Shown: piece by piece, positions 24,247-34,805 of the stretch
Layout of the letters: each line of letters opens with the position of its first letter
How positions within the stretch are numbered: the first letter of the stretch is position 1
Assembly (NCBI GenBank): GCA_958009085.1
Contig: OY253671.1
Span: forward strand, 1,054,001 to 1,118,000
Direction: 5' to 3'
From: Protoeuglena noctilucae
Lineage: Eukaryota; Chlorophyta; Pedinophyceae; Marsupiomonadales; Marsupiomonadaceae
Length of the DNA: 64,000 nucleotides
The notes under the pieces: model-generated
The model's database searches: none
What the model was told of the DNA's origin: nothing
Seen by the model: the letters and a program-made list of their open reading frames with translations, nothing else
Program-made: the position numbers and the translations under genes

Positions 24247-25670
24247 TTATACAAGCGTGCGCATACGCCATAGTGTCGGGCAAGCATTGCGCCGGGGAGG
24301 CAGCGCCAGAGCGGCCGCGCGGCAGCCTCGCCTGGGATAGGAACGGGTCGGGGAGCGGGGGTAGGAGCGGGTGCGGGAGCGGGAGCGGGACCGGCTGTAG
24401 CTGCGTCGGCGCAGGGGGCTCCGGCCCCGAGGGGAGCGGGAAGGCGACCGGCTGTAGCTCCGCCGGCGCGGGGGGCTGCGGCCCCGCGGGGAGTAGGGCC
24501 GGCGAGGCGGGCTGCGGCCTCGCATGGGCGGACCCGGGTACCGCCCCCGAGGTGGGCCGCGGGGAGGCGACCGTCCCCGCGGGGGGTAGCCGTGTCGCGG
24601 CGGAGAGGGGAAGCGACGCGGCGGAGAGGGGTAGCGACGCGGCGGGGACGGGTAGCGTGGGCCGCCGTAGCCGCCCCGCCCCCCGTAGGGTCCCCGGCGC
24701 ATGGGCGGGCCCCTCAGGGGCGAGCGCGGGCGCGGCTGGCGGCGAGGGAGGAGCACGAACTGCACGGTGACTCTGGCGCCGTCGATCTCCGCCTCGTGCA
24801 TGAAGTCGATGGCCTTCTCCGCCTCCGAGCGAGTCTTGAACTCCACGAAGGCGTGGCCCTTCGGCAGGCCCGACCTCGGCTCCGTGGGGAAGTCCACGGC
24901 GAAGATCTCGCCGAAGTGCGAGAAGATCTGCGGCGGATCGCGAGCCAGGTCACGATGCGACGGCGGGAGAGACAGGTTCCGCGCGCAGCGGCGCGCTCTG
25001 CTGCCCCGCACCTCCTTGATGTGCTCGCTCGTCACGTTGCGTGTCAAGTTCCCCACGTGGAGCTTGGGCGGGCGCTCGGGCTCCTTCTCCCGGGGTGGCT
25101 CGGCACTCCGCGACCGCCTCCGTCCCCTGCAGCTGGCGCCGGGTGTCAGCGATCCCCCCCTCGTCATCAGCACCGGCATCATTACATCTGCGCCATCGCG
25201 GGGACGCACCTGGATGGGCTGCGCGAGTCGGCGCGCGGGGGGCTTCGCGAGTCGCGGCGCCGCGGCGGGCTGCGCGTCGTGGACCGGCTGCGTGCCGGGC
25301 GGGCCCCCGGGGACCTGCTCCGAGACACGTCTCGAGGAGAGCGTGACCGGGAGGCGCTTCGCGTGCGGCTCCGGGTCCTCCCCCGGCTGGGGGACCGCGA
25401 CGCCCGTGGCTCGGAGCTCCCGCTACGGGCGCGCCTGTCGTCCCCATCTTGTCTGTCAGATGGAAGGAATGGATTGCTATGAGCCCATCGCAGCGCTCCT
25501 GACGGGCTGGAGCTCCGCATGCGCCTCGAAAGAGGCCGCCGGCGCCTGCGTGTCCCGTCGCACCTCTTCCCGCTCTTTGGCGAGCCCGAATCCCGCGATC
25601 GAGACCGCGACCGCGACATGGGTTCCCCACGCCCCCTCCGTGGACTGCGAGATCCCCCTCTGTCACCCAT
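24247..25670 (-). CDS. RNPS1/SR45-type splicing and exon-junction protein
   Basis: The minus-strand start is taken at 25670 (MGDRGGSRSPRRGRGEP). An N-terminal RS region (SRSRSRSRDSGSPKSGK, then SRSPSRGRTRSRTRSASRSR) precedes one RRM split by an intron: KLHVGNLTRNVTSEHIKE, then IFSHFGEIFAVDFPTEP, KGHAFVEFKTRSEAEKAI, FMHEAEIDGARVTVQFVL. A long Pro/Arg/Ser tail follows (PRYPSPPRRYPSPPRR, RGRSPPRRRSYSRSPSRS). One RRM between two RS domains, with LTRNVT in RNP2, is the RNPS1/SR45 signature; this protein is part of the ASAP/PSAP and exon-junction complexes and acts in alternative splicing. The last residues after SYPRRG depart from the RS pattern, so the true 3' end may involve another splice. The tail DNA is a string of near-repeats of CGGGAGCGG type. 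Confidence 0.88.
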
Positions 25671-26103
25671 CCCGCACCCCACTCCCTGCGGAAGCTCTCC
25701 GCAGCCCCTCCACGACGCCAGCCCCGAAAGCCCAACCACCGATGGATGCCCACGCTGCTTGTAGGTGCCCAACTGGCGCTTGCGATCCCAGTTTGTGGCT
25801 CAGCGGTGACCCCCCCAGAGTGAAGCTCTTGCAGGACGTATGCGGGTGGGGAGATAGCAAATCGGAGGCACCGCCGGCAAAGATATCGATGGCAGAGGCG
25901 CTGCGCCAAGCTGATGCGCTTTCCGCGCTGTTCTGGTGACCTGATGTCAGCGCACGGCGGGACGGTTTCTCCGCCGATAAGCAAGCTCAGCCCCCCATGA
26001 GGACGCTGACCGTGTCCTTCGCATAACTTGTTGTTTCGTGGCACACCCTCGCGGCTGCCCGCTCGTCCTCGGCACTCCTACGCGTTCCCAGCAGTTGAAC
26101 ACA
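25671..26103. other. Divergent interval between RNPS1 and POLD4
   Basis: 433 bases between two divergent start codons, presumably both promoters. No element could be identified with confidence. Confidence 0.4.
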
Positions 26104-26680
26104 ATGAGCCTACCGTACAGGCAGCGCAAGCCGAGCGTACGGCGGGTAGAGAAGAAGAAGGAGGCGCCGCTGAGCGGATTTACCGATTCGGGGCTCAAGC
26201 TCGCGGGTGCGGAAAGCATGTGATGCAAAACGACGCGCGGCAGCTCCCCCGGAAGGCGCACGGCGTGCGCAAGCGGTTGACAGTCAAAGTGTTGGTCATT
26301 GAACGCGACGCCGACTTCGCTGAGGCTCGTCGGCCCACGTGTGGAGCGTCGCAGCTAGCCCAACTGTGGACCGGCGCGCCGCGCCCGCAGAAGGCCTCGA
26401 CGAGGTGGAGGTGCTGCTGAGGGAGTTCGATCTGTCGTCTAAGTATGGGCCGTGCGTGGGGATGACGCGCCTTGAGCGGTGAGGGCGCGGCAAGCGCAAT
26501 TGCAAGTGAAAGAAGTGGGACCCGTGCCACTCCCGCAAACCAACGGGCCCTAACTGCTCGCGCAGGTGGGAGAGGGCGCACAAGCTGGGCCTCGATCCAC
26601 CTGAGAGGGTCCGGGAGGTCTTGGCGCAAGCAGGCCCGAGCTCGCCCGCGAACCAGTGCATTTGGGCGGGGCGAGTGTGA
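26104..26680 (+). CDS. POLD4: DNA polymerase delta small subunit POLD4/p12
   Basis: A short three-exon gene: 26104-26206, 26391-26478, 26566-26680, phases closing exactly, about 101 residues. The N-terminus is basic (SLPYRQRKPSVRRVEKKK), as in p12 where it contacts PCNA. The core is family-specific: LLREFDLSSKYGPCVGMTRL, then across a junction ERWERAHKLGLDPP, and the end CIWAGRV. Plant and animal p12 proteins share DLxxxYGPCxGxTRLxRWxRAxxxGLxPP. The subunit stabilises the polymerase delta holoenzyme in replication and is degraded after DNA damage in animals. It is easily missed because no exon exceeds 40 codons. Its stop lies only 51 bases from the convergent stop of the next gene. Confidence 0.92.
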
Positions 26681-26731
26681 CGCCCGCCTCGTTTTCAAGT
26701 TGTTGCAGCACCCGTCCTTTCGTCAGGTAGA

Positions 26732-29648
26732 TCACGATCGGTGCGCCATGTATTGGTCCTGCCGGCCCCGCAGCGCCCGAATCTTCTCGCGGATTTCCGC
26801 AATGCGCTGGTCCGCTGCGGCCAGGGGAACGAGGGGCGCGCTCCGCCAGGCAGCGGGCCTCCCTCGCGGCCCTCGTTGAACAGCGGCAACGCACCCGTCG
26901 CTTCGATGTCCTCGCCGTGCATTAACGTCGCGGCTCGCCACTCCGAGGTGGCCCCCATGGTCTGCAACTCCCGCAACCGGCCCTCCAGCTCGGCGACTCG
27001 GTCCGTCTGCGCGCACGAGACAGGCGCAGGGACGTGTCACGGAAAAGACACCTCCACGGCTGCGGCGGGGCGGTGCACGGGCGTCCCGCCCCCGCCCCGC
27101 ACCAGCGCCTGCTTCTCCGATGACGCTTCCATCATCATGTCCTTGGTCGCGGCCAGGCGGCTCTTGAGACTCTGGACCTTAGCCCTGTGGGCAAGGGCGG
27201 GTGCATGGCGGGACTTGCACCCACCAGTGTTGGGGTCACCAGCGAGGGTCCGCGGCATGACCCAGCTCCTCTCGGCACGCACCGGTAGGAGCTCACGACT
27301 CTCTCCACGCTCGACTGGAAGCGCTTGGTGATCGCGGCCTTCTCGATCTCGAAGCTCCTCTGCAGCGACTCGGTCTGCTGCGCGTGACGCTGCTGCTCCT
27401 GCATGGGAATTGGCAGGCGCAGCACAGAGGGTGAGACTCGAGAAGCATGGGCGTCGAGAGCGGGCCCGGAACGCATCGCGGCACCCAGAGCTGCGCAGGG
27501 ACCCGCACTGACCTTCTGAAGCGTCTCGCGGAGGTCGTCGTTGTCGGCACCCATCGCCGCCAGCCGGGTCGTGTGCTCCGCGACCTCGACCCTCAGGTGC
27601 TTCACCTGCGCGCACAGTCACACACGTGGCGTCTCTCAGGAGTTACACCGCACGCCTCGGTGCACGTGCGTCCCCACGACCCCAGGTGAGCCGAGCCACG
27701 CACCTGGGACGAGAGGTCCGCGTTGAGCCGCATCTCTCTGTCCAGCTCCGCCCGCGCCTCCTGCAGCTGCTCGTCCACGTTCGCCAGCCGGTGCCTCAGG
27801 TGCTCGACGTCGCGTGCCGCGTCGGCCGCGCGGCGCTGCTCGGACTCGAGGGACGCGCTCCGGTCCGCCAGCTGGGCCTGCAGCTCGGTGATCTGGTCCG
27901 TGAGCGCCGACTCCCGCGCCCGGTGCGCGGCCGTCGCCTCGTCGACCCTCTTGAGCGCCGCGGCGGCCCGCGCCCCCAGGTCCTCCCGGTCGACCTCCAG
28001 CTCACGCACGCGGCGGAGGAGCTCACCGCGCGCCGCGGTCACGGCCGCCTCGGTGCGGCGCTCCGAGTCCGCGGCGACCTCGCGCCGCATCCGCTCGGCG
28101 TCTGCGTGTGATGACGAGCGAGAGTGAGAGGGTCCGGGGCGCCCCATGCGGTATGAGCGAGCGCTGGGGGCGCGGCAAGAAACCGCACCATCCAGTCTCC
28201 TCTGCATCTCGAGGACCTTGTCCGAGCTCTGGCTCAGCTCCCGTTGCATCCGGCTCTGCAGCTCTGCCATCTGTCGCTCCTTCACCAACAGCCGCTGCTC
28301 CAGCTGCGCCTTCGCCGCCGCCGCCTGCGGCACAAGAAGCGGCGAGGCGGTCGCGGGACTTGCAGTTCGGCTTGTCGCCGCTCTAGTGGCTGACATGCTG
28401 ACCGCCCACCTTGGACACGGCAGCGTCCGCCTCCCGTCGCGCCTCCTGCAGTTGGTCCTGCGCCACCTCGCCCGCGCGCACCGCCTCCGCCAGCTCGGTC
28501 TGCGTCGCGGCCAGCCTCTCGCCCCGCTCCCGCAGCTGCTTGGTCAGATCCGCCTCCCGGCGCTCGGCCGCCCGCCCCGCCTGCCGCAGCCGCATGACCA
28601 CGTCCTCCAGCTCCCCCACGCTGCGCGCCCGCTCCGCCCGCGCGGCCCCCGCCTCTCGCCGGGCCTCGGCTGCCACCTTGCGCAGCTCGTCCAGCTCAGC
28701 CGCCACCGCCGCCGCCTGCCCCGCCGTCGCCCGAAGCTCCCGGCTCTCCTCCTGCAGGCGCTCCAGCTCCAGGTCCCGCCGCGAGGCCTCCGCCGCCTCC
28801 TGCGCGTCCCGCCGCCGCAGCTCCTCCGCGTGCCTCAGGGCCATGGCCTCCATGCGTGTCTTCACGCTCTCGTAGTCCCGCCGCAGAGCGCGCAGCGCCT
28901 CGTGGTGCTGCTCCGACAGCTGCTGCGCGGCCTCCATGCGGCCCTGCGGATGGCTGGCCGCGGCAGGGTGGCTGCGGCGTCTCGAGGACAGGCAACAGGT
29001 GCTTGTCGCCCCGGCATGCCGTTGACCGTCCCGCACCTTCCATTTCCCCTCTGCTTCCTCGAGGACCTTGGCCCGCAGCACCTCCAGGTCCGAAGGGTGC
29101 ACGGCCGTGCCCCGCAGCCGATCGAAGGCCCCCTTTTGCTCCCGCAATTGCTTCCACAGCGCATCCATGGCCCCCTGCACCGAGACTTGAGGGCTGGGAC
29201 CCTCAGGCCTGAGAGCTACCCTGGGCTTCCTGGCACAGCTGCACTCAGAGGAACTAAGGCACCTGATGCTCCGCAATGATAGCCGCGTTGTCTCGCCGCA
29301 GGGCCTCCACTTCTGCTGCTGATGACGCCCATGAGGACTCTGCCTTCCGTCGCTCGGCCTGCGACTCCGCTAGTCGCCGCTCCAGCGCCGCATTGTCCCT
29401 CCGCAACGTCTCCAGCGTCCTGACTGCTGTCTGCGACCATTGGGATCCGAGCGGGATTGGCGCGGGGGGTGGGCGACAAGCGTTGCATCCCCCGCCTGCC
29501 TGGCCGCTCTGGAGATCCAGCGCAGCGATGCAGTGGCCGCATTCACCTGAAGTTCGATCACGGTGCTGTCCGTGGTACTGGTGGCGTGGCTCTGGTCCCG
29601 CACGCTGGCCTGTGAGGGGCTTGCGGGAAGGTCCTCCTCATCCGACAT
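26732..29648 (-). CDS. Long coiled-coil protein, possible centrosomal type
   Basis: Start ATG at 29648 (MSDEEDLPASPSQASVRDQS), followed in a second exon by TLETLRRDNAALERRLAE. Further exons are almost pure coiled coil: MDALWKQLREQKGAFDRL, YESVKTRMEAMALRHAEEL, ELEDVVMRLRQAGRAAERR, QLEQRLLVKERQMAELQSR, LRHRLANVDEQLQEARAEL, SFEIEKAAITKRFQSSVER, AKVQSLKSRLAATKDMMME, RVAELEGRLRELQT. The last exon (QRIAEIREKIRALRGRQ, QYMAHRS) joins in phase after DIEAT through a GTGCGT donor. The acidic N-terminus followed by about 700 residues of uninterrupted helix would suit a centriolar or cytoskeletal protein (CEP83-like proteins look similar), but no family-specific motif was recognised. Confidence 0.6.
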
Positions 29649-30116
29649 CCCTCACAACGACGCCCCGGAACCGCACCAGCCGGCGACAACCGGAAAAGAG
29701 CAGCCTAAGTGATCTTCCCAAGATGTGAGCAGGGCCAGGAGCACGCCCGGCGAGCGGGAGCAACGTTCAAAATGTTTAAATGCGACGTAGGACGGGGCGC
29801 GAGAGTCTGCAGGGGGTCCACGCTGCCGGGTTTCAGCGAATGTTATGCAGCGACTCGCACCGTTTCTCGGCCAGCGGCGCGGCACCTGTGGCTGCCTGGC
29901 ATCCGGGTCTGGCGCGCCGCCACACCACGGCCGCACATTGGCGCCCGCATCGACGATTTGCTACCTTTGTGACCCCGACTGTAACTGATTAACATTCTCT
30001 CCGCTCCTGTGTCTCCTACGCCCACGCCTCTGCTCCTTCTTCGACAGCGGCCCTAGCAACGCGATATACTCGAGTGGTGGGGGCCTCATCAACAACGGCA
30101 TTAACGTGCGGGCTCT
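29649..30116. other. Divergent interval before the SET gene
   Basis: 468 bases between the coiled-coil gene start (-) and the SET gene start (+). It is locally less GC-rich, especially around 29960-30080. No gene recognised; probably two promoters. Confidence 0.4.
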
Positions 30117-33100
30117 ATGGTGTCTTTGAGCGGGCGGTGCGGTGCGCTCGGCGCTCGGCAGCCATGCTGCCGCCCCCCGCACACATCCCCCACACCCCAC
30201 GGCGATGTAGCGCGCCTCTGCTACGTCTGCGTCCACGATCGCGTCGCAAGCTTGCGAAGGGCACAGTGTCTCGCTCCGACACAAAGCCACGCGACGAGGG
30301 ACGGCATTCGCTGCTTCGCGCGCAATGCCCTTAACCGGGCGGACCCCGACGAGGACATCGCGGAGGGCTGGGAGACAGACGAGAAGGTGAAGCGCGCGTC
30401 CGACCTCGCGTCCGCCCCAGATTGTCCCATGAGCGCCGGCAGAGTTTCCGCGTGCCTTCATCTCGCAGCTGGCTGCGCTCGGGGCCGCGCATATCGTTCC
30501 TGCACGGCCCTCCATTGTCCTTAATCAATGTGCCTTTCATTAGTGCCTCTGGGTTTCGGGGAGTGTGTCGCGCCGACGAGAAATATTCGCCGCCCTCTTC
30601 TCCCCTAGGCGTCGGAGGACGAGCTGTCGCGGCTGCTGTCCTGGCTCGTGGCCAACGGCGTGCGCGGCATCGGGATGATGGACTCCAAGATTGGGTTGTA
30701 TCGCGGCGCAAGGGGCAACCGCGGGGTGTTTTGCACGGACGACTTTGGGCAGGGCGAGACGCTCTTGATCGTGCCTCTGCGTCTGGCCATCGCGGACCAC
30801 GCCGACGACGAGGAGAGTAACCGACTCGTGTACCCGGGCGCCCCCTGGAGCGTCCGCCTGGCCTGCAAGCTGCTGCGCGAGAAGGCGAAGGCGAGAGGCG
30901 GCCAATAGTCACGGCTCCTGGGCGGCCCTTGTGCCACCCCTGCACCCAGGCGCACCAGGCTGCGTTATGCGGACTTCCTACCCCGCATCCCGCTTTACTT
31001 TCGCAGGGATCTGCAAGCCCATGGAAGCCGTATCTGGACTCGTTGCCGACGTCGGTGCCGACGCCGGTGGAGGAGTTCGACTGGGACGACATCACAGCCA
31101 TCGACTACCAGCCGATGCGCGAGGCCATCGACCAGGTGACGCGCATGAGTGACTCGGGATTGCATGCCACCTGCATCTGGTGTGCTGCATACTACGGGGG
31201 TGGGGGCGGTCTTGCAAAGGGGGGAGAGGCTTGCTCGGACATGACAGTACAGTGACTGTGCCCTATACTACTGGCGCAGGCGTCCTGGCTGGCTGCGGAC
31301 GCCTTCACCCGCCTCAGTCCCGAGGCCACGGGGGGCGCCACGCGAGAGGACCTGGCCTGGGCGTTGTCGGTATGCCACTCGCGCTCGTTCGGGTCGCCAG
31401 CCAAGGATGGCCAGGGCGTCGGGGTGAGCGCGGCGTGCGGCAGAGTTGTACATAGGCGCTGGCAGAGGCCTGGGACTGGCGCGTTGGAGTCTGTCACATG
31501 CACGGTTGCTGCTGCAGGTGCACATGCTGGTGCCTCTGGTCGACTTGCTCGACCACGGCGGGGACCTGGCGCGCCTGCGACCCTGCGACCCCGCGGACCC
31601 GACGGATCACGTGGAGTGGAACCTCGTGGGCCCCGACTCCGCAGCCAGGTGATGTGAAGACCACAAGGCATAGAGGGTCGTAACGCTTGTGCTGGTCGCT
31701 GCCCGTTGCCGCTCACGACACGTGTTCGGTGCCGCCGCAGTGGTGCCTGGGAGCTACACCTGGTGTCGCTGCGGCCGTGCGAGGCCGGGGACGAGGTCCT
31801 GATGTCGTACGGCGAGCGCGCGAACGACGACTTCTTCCTGCACTACGGGTTCGTGCCGGATTCGAACCCCCACGACGCCGTGCCCGTGTTCGACTCCCTC
31901 GCTGAGCTCAAGATCTACGCGCTGGCCGCGCTGTCGACCGCGCACCTCGCCACGCCCGCCGTGGCGCCCGGAGCTCCGCCCCCGACGGATGCGGCCGGGG
32001 CGGTGCGCGACAGCGTGCTCCTGCTGTCCGTCTCCTCGGACGAAGAGGAGAGCGCAGCTGCGGAGGCGGAGGGGGAGGTGCCGGCGTGGCTGGAGGAGGC
32101 GGCGAGGCGGTTCGATGCGGCTGTGGCGGCGGTGGAGTCGGATGTGCGAGACGGCGGGGAGGGAGCGCTGCTGCGGCCCGTGCGCAAGGACGACCCGCTG
32201 AGCAGGGGGCTGAAGCTGGTCGCAGGCGAGTGGCCGAGCTGGCGCTGAGCACGAGGGGATGCCTTGGTGCCGATGACGAGCGTGCTGGCCATTCCATATG
32301 GTCGGGGTTGAGGTACTCACAACCCAGTCGCTTCTGCAAATCCTGCTCCCAGCTCTGCGCTTTGCAGGGAACGGCGTGGACCGCCGCATCTCGGCGGGGC
32401 TGGCCGCGGCCCTCGACCCGAGCTGGGACGTGTCGTCGTCCGCCCCGCCCCCGCGGGCCCTGGAGATCGCGGAGGCGTTTCTGGCGCGGAGGTGCCTCGA
32501 GGTGCTGGGGGGGTTCAAGGAGAGCCTCGCGAACGACCTCGAGTGCCTGTCGCTGACGCCGAGGGAGGACGTCAACGATGCGGGGTTCAGCGCCAGCAGG
32601 TGAGTGTTGCGTTGCGCACGCAGCGAGTTCAGTGCCAGCAGGTGAGTGTTGCGCACGCCGCGCTATGCATCGTTGCTGCTTGCGTCGCCCATTTCGAGCG
32701 GCGTCGGGTGCCGGAGCGCCGGGGCGCGTGCGGATGCCTGGAGCGGTTTGCCCTCGCCCGCAGCCCCGACGGGGACGACGACGATCCGGTGGAGGGGTGG
32801 CGCAGGGACCGGTGGCGTGCCATGCTGGCGACCTACTCCGCGGCAATCGAGGCGATCCGTGAGAAGGGCGGCCTCTTGCCATTAGAGGCGGCGGAGATGT
32901 CGCCACCGGCCCTGCTGTCGGTGCGGCCGCACTCTGCGGGGGTGGGGCTCGGGTCAGCTGGGGCGGCAGCGGATGCGGGTGTGTCCGGCGGCGACGGCGT
33001 CGACGGCGCACAGGCGCCCGCGGTGCTGCCGGACCCGAAAGAGCTGGCGGCGCAGCTGGGGATCGAACTGGGGACCCTTGCCGGGGTCGGGCCGGGGAGC

Positions 33101-33307
33101 AGCGGGGCGGATGATCGAGAGGGTGACGCTGGCGCCGTGGATGGCATGGCGCTGTGGGACGAGTCGTCGGGGTGGAGCGAGGAGGCGGAGGAGCGCAGGC
33201 AGCGTGCCCGGGCGTACGTGGCGTGGAAGAAGGCGATCCTTTGGGATTTCGTGTTGTCGGTGGGGCCTGACAGGGTAGCAGAGTGCACCGAGATGCTGTT
33301 AGCGTGA
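30117..33307 (+). CDS. Rubisco-LSMT-type SET-domain lysine methyltransferase
   Basis: Eight exons: 30117-30386, 30609-30890, 31007-31135, 31280-31423, 31518-31648, 31741-32225, 32368-32599, 32764-33307; every phase closes, giving about 738 residues. The first exon resembles a plastid transit peptide (Ser/Arg/Cys-rich, few acids until ADPDEDIAEG). The SET region has GLYRGARGNRGVFCTDDFG, LACKLLREKAK joined to GSASPWKPYLDSLP, VPLVDLLDHGG and DEVLMSYGERANDDFFLHYG. A helical Rubis-subs-bind-like domain follows (RRCLEVLGGFKESLANDLE, RWRAMLATYSAAIEAIREKG). Relatives methylate Rubisco large subunit or fructose-bisphosphate aldolase in plastids. The usual NH of the ADLxNH motif is DH here. Introns at 30891 and 32226 begin with GC. 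An acidic insert (SSDEEESAAAEAEGE) splits the two domains. Confidence 0.87.
32585..32653 (+). repeat. Tandem duplication of a splice donor
   Basis: Two 27-base copies, at 32585-32611 and 32627-32653 (period 42), match at 26 positions and each contains GCCAGCAG/GTGAGTG. The first copy is the functional end of the exon 32368-32599 by phase. Use of the second would read an in-frame TGA just after the first donor. Confidence 0.85.
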
Positions 33308-33347
33308 TAGGCATGCGCTTGCCAGGCAGCGCTGTTCAAAAGACGCC

Positions 33348-34608
33348 TCATGTTGGGAGGATGCCCCGCCGCCGCAACCGCTCCGCCAGGGCGGTGGGTA
33401 TGCCCCCCTCTCTCGCAGCGATGGCGCCAGGCTCGCCAATCGCGCTCCCTGCTCCCCGCTGGCCCTCCGTGGCCCCCTGGCCGGGCCCTCGGTCGACACC
33501 ACCCTCGGGCTCTCTCTGATGGGGACCCAACCCTGCAGGCACTCCGGCGCCGCCCCTCGGCACATCCCCGCGCATCCCGCTGCCGCTCTCGGCGACGCCA
33601 CTTCCCTGCCCTAACCCCCGGTTCCCTGCCTCGCCCCCGCCCACGGCCACTGGCCCCTGACCCTGCGCACCCCACCCAGGGGGGCGTTGTGGCCCAAACC
33701 GAGCTCGTGAGACCCCTGCCCCTGAGTTCTGATCGACTCCTGACATCTCTGCTTTCCAATTCCTCCCTCGACCTTCGCATGCGTCGGGCTCCTCGCCCTC
33801 TCCCTCGCCCTCTGCACCACGCGTGGTCGTATCCCGCTCTCGTTTCCGACGCCGGCGCTCCATCCGCTCCCGCATGCTCGCCGCGACGCTCGCTGCCATC
33901 TCGGCCGCCTCCCGGGCCTGCATGCGGGGCAGGCGGCAAGTGTCCATGCCAGCTAGAGGCACTGGAGTGGACCAAGGGAACGACGTAGGGTTTGGCCTGC
34001 ATTACCTGGGCGTTCCTCTCTCGCTCAACACGGTTCCGAATCTCGACAGCCTGGAGAACACGACAAAGCACGGGGGACGTTTGGACGTCCCGACCCTGCG
34101 TCGCGCCAGCTGCGCATACGCGTTGATGGCGGCACTGCCACTCACCATTGACCCAGATGCAGATATGTCTGCGTCCCCAGGCCGCACGGCGTGCTCCCGG
34201 ACCGCGGCAGCGCGCGTAACGTCGTCCCGCAGCTGGATGTGAGCCTTGTTCAGCGCATCGAAAGCCTGACGGGCGCCCGGCAGGCTACACCGATCCGGAT
34301 GTATGGAAAGCGCCACGATGCGGAAGTTACGCGAGACATCGGACGCCGTGATGGCCTGCATTTGCAGACGGGACACAACTGTCCACGCTTTTATAGCCTT
34401 CGCGCAACGAGCGATAAAACAGCGGTGATGCCCTCATCATATTGTTAGACCCGGTGTCCCTTACCGACGCCGGACGGCCCAAGTCGTCGAGGGTTGGCAA
34501 GGGCAGGCATAGCATGGTGAAAGGGTCGGGAGCGGCAAGCACGGCCGAGATAGTCTCCTCCGCGTTCCGACGGGGTGCCTTTGGGATGCACCCGTCGCTG
34601 GAGTTCAT
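33348..34608 (-). CDS. DNAJC8/SPF31-like J-domain protein
   Basis: Start ATG 34608 (MNSSDGCIPKAPRRNAEE). Exon 1 ends at a GTAAGG donor after DDLGRPAS and joins in phase to AITASDVSRNFRIVALSIHP DRCSLPGARQAF, read as one J-domain with an intact HPD (IHPDRC). DPFTMLCLPLPTL before it is the helix I region. Later exons give AVEIRNRVERERNAQ and AREAAEMAASVAASMRERME RRRRKRERD, then a Gly/Pro-rich C-terminus ending RRRGILPT. A PFxxL box, HPDKC-like loop, AFxxLxxA helix and basic ER-rich helix match DNAJC8, a spliceosome-associated J-protein. The Gly-rich tail is longer than in the plant or animal proteins and lacks their WRDF end, so the 3' exon choice is less certain. Its stop is 40 bases from the convergent SET gene stop. 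Confidence 0.68.
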
Positions 34609-34805
34609 GGGCTCCCCGGTTCGCAGCGGCTGTTCCGCGCAGGCTCCGTTCATGTGCAGCGGTGGTTTAGCTGCGCTCTTGCCGGCATCACAGGGACTTC
34701 GTATGCGCACACGGCACCCAGCGATTCAACGCACGTTCATCTATCGCATGCTGCCCCGGGATCGTCGCCATTCACGCGGACCACGGCCAGACTGACACCC
34801 CCTCG

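Noticed and set aside
24330-24700. Minisatellite array of CGGGAGCGG units
   Set aside because: Explained as coding for the Arg/Ser/Pro tail of the RNPS1/SR45-type protein.
28146-29279. 377-codon + strand frame rich in Leu/Arg/Pro
   Set aside because: Antisense shadow of the coiled-coil gene; Glu/Arg codons on one strand read as Leu/Ala/Pro on the other.
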